This document shows, piece after piece, positions 44,781 through 51,593 of a stretch of 64,000 nucleotides of DNA. Below the pieces are notes generated by a model that saw nothing but the letters and a program-made list of their open reading frames with translations, made no database searches and was not told where the DNA came from. The stretch comes from Flagellimonas ochracea. Lineage in GTDB: Bacteria; Bacteroidota; Bacteroidia; Flavobacteriales; Flavobacteriaceae. The stretch is taken from contig NZ_JAAABI010000004.1 of NCBI RefSeq assembly GCF_009903685.1, positions 62,001 to 126,000 of the forward strand. The letters are read 5' to 3'. Made by a program: the position numbers and the translations under genes. How positions within the stretch are numbered: position 1 is the first letter of the stretch; every line of letters starts with the position of its first letter.

Positions 44781-44969
44781 CTATGGCCTCAATTTCCTAG
44801 AAAGCCCATTATATCTCAAATATTTGTAATAGATCGCCTTAGAGAAGTTCAGTCCCTCGCAAATCTCAGAAACTGTCAGTTTACCTTCCTTAAATTACTC
44901 CTTACAAAGTACAGCTTTTTGTTGGTTTTTCTTACTTGCAATTTTGTATATCAACGGCTTTGTTTTTAA
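44781..44969 (-). pseudogene. Remnant of a serine recombinase (resolvase/invertase) C-terminus
   Basis: One frame on the minus strand reads SKKNQQKAVLCKE*FKEGKL, then TVSEICEGLNFSKAIYYKYL and RYNGL. This matches the end and helix-turn-helix of resolvase-like recombinases (pattern TVSEI...LNISKATLYKYL), with one internal stop. The catalytic domain is absent. It shows that another recombinase once acted in the island. Confidence 0.6.
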
Positions 44970-44998
44970 CTTTTTTGTATTTAGTCTTCCTTCGAACT

Positions 44999-45071
44999 GA
45001 GCCAAATAAATTTCACAATCAACTCATATTTTTATTAATTTTGAGCCGAATAAGAATTGTAATCGACTCAT
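44999..45071 (+). promoter_or_regulatory. Two direct repeats over the fic promoter and start
   Basis: Repeats at 44999-45027 and 45043-45071 are each 29 nt long. Both open GAGCC and end ACTCAT, with AATAA and AATC inside. A -7 element TAATTTTG (45036-45043) lies between them and the second covers the fic ATG. This is a strong operator candidate for autorepression. Confidence 0.6.
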
Positions 45072-46161
45072 GCGTTATAATTGGCAACAAAAAGATTGGC
45101 CGAATTTTCAATATCAAACTACGAGTATTGAAGATATGCTCTTTGATTTTGCCCAACGTACTGGCCGCATAAGTGGTGTTTTGGAAGGCCTATCAGAAAC
45201 CGAACAAACGGAGGCTATGATAAACCTTATGGTTTCTGAGGCCATAAAGACATCCGAAATCGAAGGAGAGTATTTAAGTCGAAATGATGTGATGTCTTCC
45301 ATTCGTAGAAACTTAGGGCTTAACCCAGAATTACCCTTAACGAAAGATAAAAGAGCTGAGGGAGTGGCAGAACTGATGCTCGCAGTTCGAAATAATTTCT
45401 CAAAACCACTGACAAGCCAAATACTGTTTGATTGGCATACCATGTTATTGAAGGGTAATACCAAAATTCAAATAGGGCAATGGCGTACCCATGAAGAACC
45501 CATGCAAATAGTTTCTGGTGGGATGAGTAGTGAGGTGGTTCATTTTGAAGCCCCACCCCCAAAAAGAGTTTCTACCGAAATGGATGGTTTTATCAATTGG
45601 TTCAACCACGCTCAGGACACCATTAAGAAACCAATTTTAAGAGCTGCTGTTGCCCATTTGTATTTTGAATCCATCCACCCTTTTGAAGATGGTAATGGAA
45701 GAATAGGGCGTGCCATTGCTGAAAAAGCACTTTCGCAAGGTATAGGCCGTCCAGTATTGTTCAGTTTGTCCAAATCCATTGATGGAAATAAAAAAGCTTA
45801 TTACGACGCATTGCAGAGGGCACAGCTTTCCAATGAAATTACGGATTGGATATATTATTTCGTCCAGACCGTTCTCGATGCCCAAATTGATGCCGAACAA
45901 GAAATTGAGTTTACGCTGAAGAAAACCAGGTTCTTTGATCAGTATAAGGATGTACTCAATGACCGTCAACAAAAAGTGGTTGGTAGAATGTTGGAAGAAG
46001 GACATCAAGGTTTTGAAGGTGGGATGAATGCCAGGAAATATGTATCGCTTGCAAGAACTTCAAAAGCCACTGCTACAAGAGATTTGCAAGACCTGGTGGA
46101 GAAGCAGATATTTAGACCCGTTGGTGGAGGAAGAAGTACCAGGTATGAAATCCATATTTAG
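45070..46161 (+). CDS. Fic-family AMP transferase (likely), with winged-helix C-terminus
   Basis: The 363-residue protein has the Fic core HPFEDGNGRIGR (HxFxDGNGRxxR), a class II inhibitory helix in KTSEIEGEYL (TxxxEG), and a C-terminal winged-helix-like part (ARTSKATATRDLQDL; GGGRSTRYEI). Fic enzymes move AMP or another nucleotide part onto a target protein. The wHTH and the two direct repeats at the promoter suggest self-regulation. It is the only plus-strand gene in the right half of island A. The target protein is not known. Confidence 0.9.
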   Translation: MRYNWQQKDWPNFQYQTTSIEDMLFDFAQRTGRISGVLEGLSETEQTEAMINLMVSEAIKTSEIEGEYLSRNDVMSSIRRNLGLNPELPLTKDKRAEGVAELMLAVRNNFSKPLTSQILFDWHTMLLKGNTKIQIGQWRTHEEPMQIVSGGMSSEVVHFEAPPPKRVSTEMDGFINWFNHAQDTIKKPILRAAVAHLYFESIHPFEDGNGRIGRAIAEKALSQGIGRPVLFSLSKSIDGNKKAYYDALQRAQLSNEITDWIYYFVQTVLDAQIDAEQEIEFTLKKTRFFDQYKDVLNDRQQKVVGRMLEEGHQGFEGGMNARKYVSLARTSKATATRDLQDLVEKQIFRPVGGGRSTRYEIHI

Positions 46162-46220
46162 TATTCACAAGAAATTACAGAAAACCTCATGTAGTCTGTG
46201 GGATTAATAACTAGGAATTA

Positions 46221-47189
46221 TTAAAGACCATAATACTTTGTAATAGCTTCAGCTAGCAATTGTCCTGCAGCACCAGCTGATACTTGCCAACCACCACTGG
46301 CAGCTTTGGCAACCATTTGTCCAATCCAACTACTCACTTTACTCCCAAAGGACTTTGTTTCTCTATTCGGTTCCTCTTGATCTATTATTTCCATCAAAGC
46401 CGCTGAATCTTTTGCATCAACACCAAATTCTTCAAGGAATGATGCTAGTTCTTCCTTGTTGCCTTTTGAAATAGTAACACTAGCTTTAATTTTTGCCTTG
46501 TCTCCGGTATTCAAGATATTTCCGTCACCAGTAATATTGTTCGTGATCATATATGTATTTACTTTTTGGTTATTATTTGTTTTATCACCGCGATACTCAG
46601 ATATATCCACTTCATGACCAAATTCCTTTGCAATATCCATAGCAAATGCCAGCAGATTGGTCCTAACTTTCTGCAAAAGATCTTCAATTCTAGCACTTCT
46701 AGTGGTCAGTCTAGCTGCAGTAATTTTTGAGCGATAAGGTGAGCTGGAATTATATATTTTTTCAACGGTAGGCTGAAATTCTAACAGTAGTTCCGATGGC
46801 AATGGAAATTCAATCATATCATTACCTTTAACTATTAGATCAGATTTTGTCCTTTCAAGGGAACTTATTCCTTCTAATAAGGGTATGGAAGTACAAGCTT
46901 CCCGCATTTCTTCACTTAATGATGATAATGGAAAGTCCGTTTTTGAAAAAACCTGTCCAGCTGATAAAATATCAATTTCCAATCTGGCTCCAATTTTTCG
47001 ATATTCTGGTAGTTCATCGTTTACCTCAAATCCATTTAGTTCCTTCTCGGTAAAATTAATCAAGGTCTCATTGTCAGTAAGCTTACCAAAATAAAGCAAT
47101 TTCATCAATGGTCCACTTAAACTTTTTTCTGGATTCACAAGCTCTTGAATGGCATCTTCCAGAAGGAACTTTTGATCTTTGTCACTCAT
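46221..47189 (-). CDS. AbiTii-domain abortive-infection protein
   Basis: The 322-residue protein begins with the AbiTii pattern: LLEDAIQELVNPEKSLSGPL, LLYFGKLTDNETLINFTEKE and DELPEYRKIGARLEI. The middle has NNITGDGNILNTGDKAKIKA, a motif seen in effector linkers, and the end is a small hydrophobic/Gly-rich helix pair (GGWQVSAGAAGQLLAEAI). AbiTii proteins take part in abortive phage defence, but the mechanism is not known to me. It converges with fic (59 bp). Confidence 0.82.
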   Translation of the reverse strand: MSDKDQKFLLEDAIQELVNPEKSLSGPLMKLLYFGKLTDNETLINFTEKELNGFEVNDELPEYRKIGARLEIDILSAGQVFSKTDFPLSSLSEEMREACTSIPLLEGISSLERTKSDLIVKGNDMIEFPLPSELLLEFQPTVEKIYNSSSPYRSKITAARLTTRSARIEDLLQKVRTNLLAFAMDIAKEFGHEVDISEYRGDKTNNNQKVNTYMITNNITGDGNILNTGDKAKIKASVTISKGNKEELASFLEEFGVDAKDSAALMEIIDQEEPNRETKSFGSKVSSWIGQMVAKAASGGWQVSAGAAGQLLAEAITKYYGL

Positions 47190-47571
47190 TATAATTTTCT
47201 TTTATTAATCTAAAGAAATTCCCCTGGCTGTTTTTTATTTATCCTCAATTCATCAGGCTTCGTCGTAGACATCTATTGTAAGCCATATTTTACTTACAAT
47301 TTTTGACCTCCACCTTTTCATACGGCAATAAATTAAACAATTTTTGAGTATTTGATTCTTCACAATTAGTTAAAACTTCATCAAATATTGGTTTAAGTTC
47401 TCAGGAGATTTATGAGCTTTAGACTGATTTTATGGAAGTGTTAGTATGCTCTAAAAATAGTTAAACAACCGTTGTGTCCATATCACCCTATGTTTTAGCG
47501 AGCGAAACGAAGTTTCGTGCTGCAAGTCCCAAATCCTTACCAAACTTCATCCTATCTTTTTGCGAGGCAAA
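47190..47571. other. Non-coding interval before the mobilization gene
   Basis: No gene is seen. The stretch 47409-47445 (ATGAGCTTTAGAC ... GGAAGTGTTAGTATG) resembles 33721-33750 of island B, and the stem-loop at 47497-47534 is shared with it. The rest is AT-rich. Confidence 0.5.
47497..47534. ncRNA. Conserved stem-loop shared with island B (copy 2)
   Basis: GCGAAAC-GAA-GTTTCGT forms the stem, followed by TGCAAGTCCCAAAT as in the island B copy (33868-33905). It starts 37 bp beyond the mobilization gene's stop. Its type is uncertain (RNA, transfer origin or binding site). Confidence 0.5.
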
Positions 47572-48135
47572 TTAAAATTCCTCATTTAAATCTTGCCTCA
47601 AGCTTTCCAATTCACTTTCTTCAATTTCAATTTTGTAGTACGATTTTCCAAACCGAGGTTTTTCCAGTTTAATATAATCCAATACTTTCAAAATTCTATT
47701 TCGTTCCTTCTTCCAATTCTCTTTTAGCATATAATTATCATACTGGGTCACTTTATCCCTTTTTAAAGATTGGTCAAACATCTTTTGCTGAAACTCCAGA
47801 TTCTTTCTTTTACTCCTTTCTTCCACTTCGGCAAAATCGAACACCTTTTTGAGCATATCATGAATTTTCGGGATGCTACTGTTCTTCTCCCAATTTCGAA
47901 GTAGTTCTTCTATATAATCAAACCTTTTGGTCATGTAATGGACATATCCCATGTGGTTCATCAAGTACTTGTTCTTTGGCGAGATCTTTGCTCCTTCAAA
48001 AAAGTCCATCATCAGTTCCAAGGTCAATGTATGTGACTTCGATATTTTCTTTGAAAACTCTCGATATCTTCCGGCAACTATCCGATTGATACTTATGGCC
48101 GAGAAATCACTTTTTTTCTTCTTTTTCAATTCCAT
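47572..48135 (-). CDS. BfmA/BtgA-type mobilization accessory protein
   Basis: The 187-residue basic protein starts MELKKKKKSDFSAISINRIV and has VAGRYREFSKKISKSHTLTL with an MMDFFEGAKISP turn, as in BfmA/BtgA proteins that help relaxases at transfer origins. The C-terminus is charged and helical. There is no relaxase gene in the island, so it may act with a helper element. It is located between the two conserved non-coding stem-loops, which supports a role at a transfer or replication site. Confidence 0.75.
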   Translation of the reverse strand: MELKKKKKSDFSAISINRIVAGRYREFSKKISKSHTLTLELMMDFFEGAKISPKNKYLMNHMGYVHYMTKRFDYIEELLRNWEKNSSIPKIHDMLKKVFDFAEVEERSKRKNLEFQQKMFDQSLKRDKVTQYDNYMLKENWKKERNRILKVLDYIKLEKPRFGKSYYKIEIEESELESLRQDLNEEF

Positions 48136-48454
48136 TACAGTAACTTTTTTTAAGGTTTATAGGGTCTTAACGGGTGTTTATTGAGTTTTTGACGCAAAAA
48201 TAATCGCATGCCATTTTCAATTCATTGAAAATCAATGATTTGCAATCCGTAACATCGCTTTAGCGTGTTACCCTCTTGCTTTACAAATCTTTATCCGCTC
48301 CGCTACTAAAATTTGTAAACTTCCACGAGGTACTTTTCAAAGAAAAAGTAGGTTGCGCCCTATTGGATTTTTGCTTTACGCTTACCTATCGGGACGCTAC
48401 AAAAACCCAATAGGAACCATGCGCAAAAGTTAGGGGTAAGGATTTGGGACAATT
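48136..48454. other. Non-coding interval between mobilization gene and integrase
   Basis: No gene is seen. A block at 48250-48300 resembles one at 34225-34260 of island B, and the long hairpin at 48353-48426 fills the integrase-proximal part. Confidence 0.6.
48353..48426. other. Long hairpin next to integrase gene (copy 2)
   Basis: TTGCGC (48353-48358) pairs with GCGCAA (48421-48426), CCTATTGG with CCAATAGG and the adjoining T and A runs with each other. It starts 28 bp after the integrase stop. Arms and spacing match the hairpin at 34316-34388. Confidence 0.65.
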
Positions 48455-49711
48455 TTAGTTTTCAATGCTGCCTTCGTCTTTTGGATTAGAATTTTCAACA
48501 GGTTTTATCTTTTCTTTTAATCGGTCCATTTCCTCGGCTATTTTGCTATCCAGAACCTTCGCGTAAATCTGGGTGGTCTTTAAAGAACGATGTCCCAACA
48601 TTTTACTGACTGTCGAAATTGATACTCCATTTGACAATGTCACTGTAGTTGCAAATGTATGCCGTGCTAAATGTGTAGTGAGATTTTTGTTAATTCCACA
48701 GACATCAGCAATCTCTTTTAAATAAGCATTTGATTTTTGATTGGTCAATACTGGCAAAACGCCTTTTCCATCCAATACGTAAGGATGGCTACGATACTTA
48801 AGAATAATTTCTTCGGCTGGAGCCAGCAATGGTATACTACTGATAGCTTTGGTTTTTTTTCTAGGCATTTTAATCCATCTATCCCCATTGACCCCTATTA
48901 TAATATGCTCTTCTTTTAGTTGTTGCACATCCGAATAGGCCAGACCCGTATAACAACAGAACACAAAAACATCCCTAACCAAATCAAGACGTGGCAAAAA
49001 TGATTTCTTATCTCGTAATGCATCCAATTCGGTTTGGGTCAGATATTGCTTCTCCTTTGTTTTCCAAGAAGCTTTCCAATGAAAGAAGGGGTCTTTGGTA
49101 ATCCATTCGTTGGCCAAGGCAATCCGCATAATCTTTTTGAAGTTCACCACATACTTAATAGCCGTGTTGTGTTCACAGTTTCTTTGCGACTTTAAAAAGA
49201 ATTCCAATCCCGTAATAAACTTATGGTCGACCCTACGAACGGGAATATCGTTTCTATGGTAGTTTTGTATGATGTAGGCAGAGACGTGCTTATAAGCTGC
49301 CTTATAGCGTTGTAACGTCCCTTTGGTAAAACCTTTACCCAACAGACTTTCAATTTCATCATTATGCTCTTGAAAGATTTCAAGAAGCATATACTCTTTG
49401 CCCTCTTTCCCCAGATAAATATTCTTTATGATGGCAGCTGAAATATCCTCTCGTTCTTTTAGCAACGAATCGTAAATGTCGTAAAGCCTATTCTTCACAT
49501 TATCCAGAAATCGATTGAAATTGGATACCTCTGTAGTAGTTCCTCTCAGTTTTCCGCCCCTTGAATCCCACCGTTGTTCTTCTACACGACGCCCTAAACT
49601 GAATTCACTACGTTTGCCATTAATGGTCACACGAGCGTAAATCATAGCCTTGCCATCAGTATCAGACCTTAATTTTTTAGGGTAAAAAAGGATGTTCAAT
49701 TTGCCATACAT
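48455..49711 (-). CDS. Tyrosine recombinase (integrase) of island A
   Basis: I choose the ATG at 49711 (MYGKLNILFYPKK), 14 codons inside the longest frame. The 418-residue protein has an arm-binding domain (ARVTINGKRSEFSLGRRV), a SAM-like core-binding domain (FKKIMRIALANEWITKDP) and the catalytic core: Arg in CCYTGLAYSDV context, HLARHTFATT (HxxR) and the nucleophile Tyr in GHRSLKTTQIYAKV. It is ~240 bp from tRNA-Asp and should recombine at the 23-nt core. It is intact, unlike the homolog in island B, and may be able to act on both islands' cores. Confidence 0.95.
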   Translation of the reverse strand: MYGKLNILFYPKKLRSDTDGKAMIYARVTINGKRSEFSLGRRVEEQRWDSRGGKLRGTTTEVSNFNRFLDNVKNRLYDIYDSLLKEREDISAAIIKNIYLGKEGKEYMLLEIFQEHNDEIESLLGKGFTKGTLQRYKAAYKHVSAYIIQNYHRNDIPVRRVDHKFITGLEFFLKSQRNCEHNTAIKYVVNFKKIMRIALANEWITKDPFFHWKASWKTKEKQYLTQTELDALRDKKSFLPRLDLVRDVFVFCCYTGLAYSDVQQLKEEHIIIGVNGDRWIKMPRKKTKAISSIPLLAPAEEIILKYRSHPYVLDGKGVLPVLTNQKSNAYLKEIADVCGINKNLTTHLARHTFATTVTLSNGVSISTVSKMLGHRSLKTTQIYAKVLDSKIAEEMDRLKEKIKPVENSNPKDEGSIEN

Positions 49712-49894
49712 AGGTGAGAGTTTTAAATACTCACCAGAAGGTACGAAAAACAAATGTTAAAATTTCTTTGTAAAGGTTTCTTTAACAGTGAATTACAGCG
49801 TTTTTGGTGAGTGTTTTTGAAGGGGTAAAATACGCACCGAATTCCTCACTTTTTATGTGGTTTTATATGGTATTTTTTGACATTAAATAAAATT

Positions 49895-49929
49895 AAAAAG
49901 CCCGTAAATCATTGATTTACAGGCTTTTT
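49895..49929 (-). terminator. Terminator after tRNA-Asp
   Basis: A GC-tipped inverted repeat (AAGCCCGTAAATC ... GATTTACAGGCTT) is followed on the minus strand by T runs. It lies just beyond the tRNA-Asp 3' end and is carried by island A. Confidence 0.8.
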
Positions 49930-49950
49930 GTGAAATTTTGAACAATTTCT

Positions 49951-49973
49951 AGCGGTCTGGACGGGACTCGAAC
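49951..49973 (-). repeat. Attachment-site core in the tRNA-Asp 3' end
   Basis: These 23 nt are identical to 35901-35923. They cover the discriminator, the 3' acceptor strand and part of the T-arm. This is the tRNA-proximal end of island A. Confidence 0.85.
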
Positions 49974-50026
49974 CCGCGACCCCCTGCGTGACAGGCAGGT
50001 ATTCTAACCAACTGAACTACCAGACC
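49953..50026 (-). tRNA. tRNA-Asp (anticodon GTC), island integration site
   Basis: The acceptor GGTCTGG pairs with CCAGACC; the anticodon arm is CCTGC-CTGTCAC-GCAGG (GTC = Asp) and the T-arm is complete (GCGGG-TTCGAGT-CCCGT). The discriminator is G, as expected for tRNA-Asp. No CCA is encoded. Its 3' end is supplied by island A. Confidence 0.97.
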
Positions 50027-50161
50027 AATGATTTTATCCTAAGTGAGGACTCTGACAACAGTCAGACTCAAATCTTGTTACAAATGCTTTTTTACAAGCG
50101 AGTGCAAATATACATTCTCCATTCCGATTCAACAAAACATTTTTTTCAAAAAATAATGAGC

Positions 50162-51091
50162 CTAAGCAAACCTTTGCTGCTCGATCATAAAGGTATTCAA
50201 CACTTTGGCAAAGCTGGATTGCACATCCACACCCATATATTTAATCCCATACCGAGCACATTGCAGTTTTAAATCGTCTTGATATTGAAGTACTTTTTGA
50301 TTGTACGCTCTTTTAACGGTGTCCGCATACAAATCGATGTGCGCTCCGGTTTCCACATCCACAAAACGTTTGGGCACATTTTCAAATTCAAAACTTAATT
50401 CACGCTTATAATCCAAAAGATGAAAAAGCACCACGGCGTGTTTGTTGTATTTCAAATGGCGAAGGGCATCAAACAGTTGAGCCTCTTCTTTTTCCGTTTG
50501 GAACATATCCGAGAACAAAATGATAAGGCTTCGCCGATGCACTTTTTCCGCAATTTGGTGTAGATAGGTATAGGTCTTTGTTGTTTCCGAATTGCTTTTG
50601 TTCTGACGGACTTCATTCAATTTTGAATAGAGCATCTGAAAATGTCGTTCACTACTTTTTTCAGAAGCATGAAAATTATACGAGTCTGAAAAAATGCTCA
50701 ATCCAACAGCATCGCGTTGTTTTTTTAAGATTTGCATCAAGGCAGCAATCGCCAAAACCCCAAAGCCTATTTTGTTGAGGTTGTGCAAGGAAAGATTTTT
50801 TACCTGGGGATAATACATGGATGCCGAATTGTCCAAAATCATATGGCATCTCAAATTGGTCTCATCTTCGTAGCGTTTGGTGTAGAGCCGGTCTGTTTTG
50901 GCAAACAATTTCCAATCGATATGCTTGGTGCTCTCTCCAGGGTTATAGATTTTGTGCTCAGCAAATTCTGCAGAAAACCCATGAAAAGGACTTTTGTGGA
51001 TGCCACTGATGAAACCCTCCACAATTTGGTTGGCCAAAAGCTCAAGATTTGGAAAAAGTGGAGCGCTATGAAGTTCAGACCTTATATCCAT
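50162..51091 (-). CDS. DUF58 domain-containing protein
   Basis: The 309-residue cytosolic protein has the DUF58 core: PFHGFSAEFAEHKIYNPGES, then the WKLFAKTDRLYTKRYEDETN motif, and a vWA-like part with DNSASM and SLIILFSDMF. Such proteins usually go with MoxR ATPases, but none is in the window. It is separated from trxA by a terminator and is the first gene right of the tRNA-Asp. It reads towards the tRNA. Confidence 0.9.
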   Translation of the reverse strand: MDIRSELHSAPLFPNLELLANQIVEGFISGIHKSPFHGFSAEFAEHKIYNPGESTKHIDWKLFAKTDRLYTKRYEDETNLRCHMILDNSASMYYPQVKNLSLHNLNKIGFGVLAIAALMQILKKQRDAVGLSIFSDSYNFHASEKSSERHFQMLYSKLNEVRQNKSNSETTKTYTYLHQIAEKVHRRSLIILFSDMFQTEKEEAQLFDALRHLKYNKHAVVLFHLLDYKRELSFEFENVPKRFVDVETGAHIDLYADTVKRAYNQKVLQYQDDLKLQCARYGIKYMGVDVQSSFAKVLNTFMIEQQRFA

Positions 51092-51120
51092 AAAATGCTA
51101 ATGCGTCCAAGATAAAACAA

Positions 51121-51150
51121 AAAAGGTTTGGCAATTGCCAAACCTTTTTT
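51121..51150 (-). terminator. Strong terminator after trxA
   Basis: A nearly perfect inverted repeat (AAAAGGTTTGGCAATTGCC ... T6) lies 24 bp beyond the thioredoxin stop. It ends the dnaE-trxA side and would work in both directions. Confidence 0.9.
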
Positions 51151-51173
51151 AAAATCTCGTAGGGAAAAATTCT

Positions 51174-51491
51174 TTACAATGCCGCATCTATGGCATCGGT
51201 ATATACTTTTTTGGGAGACACGCCCACTTGACGATTGATTATCTCTCCATTTTTAAAGACCAACACGGTGGGAATATTTCGCACACCATATTTGGCAGCA
51301 TATTGTTGATGTGCATCCACATCTACTTTGCCTACTACGGCTTTACCTTCATACTCTGTGCTTACTTCTTCAATGATAGGACCTACCATTCTACAGGGGC
51401 CACACCAGGCCGCCCAAAAATCGACAACAACGGGTTTGTCGCTCTTAAGTACTACATCTTCAAAGGTTTCGTCTGTTATTTCTAGTGCCAT
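51174..51491 (-). CDS. trxA: Thioredoxin
   Basis: The ATG at 51491 gives the standard 105-residue thioredoxin. The active site is WAAWCGPCRMVGP, and the cis-Pro is in NIPTVLVFKNGE. It keeps cytosolic thiols reduced. An in-frame upstream start would add eight residues but lacks support. It follows dnaE by ~100 bp on the same strand. Confidence 0.96.
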   Translation of the reverse strand: MALEITDETFEDVVLKSDKPVVVDFWAAWCGPCRMVGPIIEEVSTEYEGKAVVGKVDVDAHQQYAAKYGVRNIPTVLVFKNGEIINRQVGVSPKKVYTDAIDAAL

Positions 51492-51593
51492 TTCTTGTAA
51501 TTTTGATGTTCGCAAAGTTAGTCAAATATTGCCCAGTTTCCTTACGCATACTGTATTCATTTTAATTATGACGCCATTGGCATTGGTTATGGC

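Larger units (their letters stand above)
35901..49973. mobile_element. Island A: tRNA-Asp-integrated defence island
   Basis: The ~14-kb element is flanked by exact 23-nt repeats of the tRNA-Asp 3' end. An intact tyrosine integrase lies next to the tRNA and a BfmA/BtgA-type mobilization gene behind it. The cargo is mostly single genes on the minus strand with long, structured AT-rich spacers: HEPN proteins, nucleases, ApeA-like, AbiTii, Fic and DUF2971. No conjugation or phage structural genes are seen, so transfer would need a helper. Confidence 0.82.

Noticed and set aside
36884..48454. CRISPR array among the island spacers
   Set aside because: There are no regularly spaced identical repeats and no cas genes in the window.
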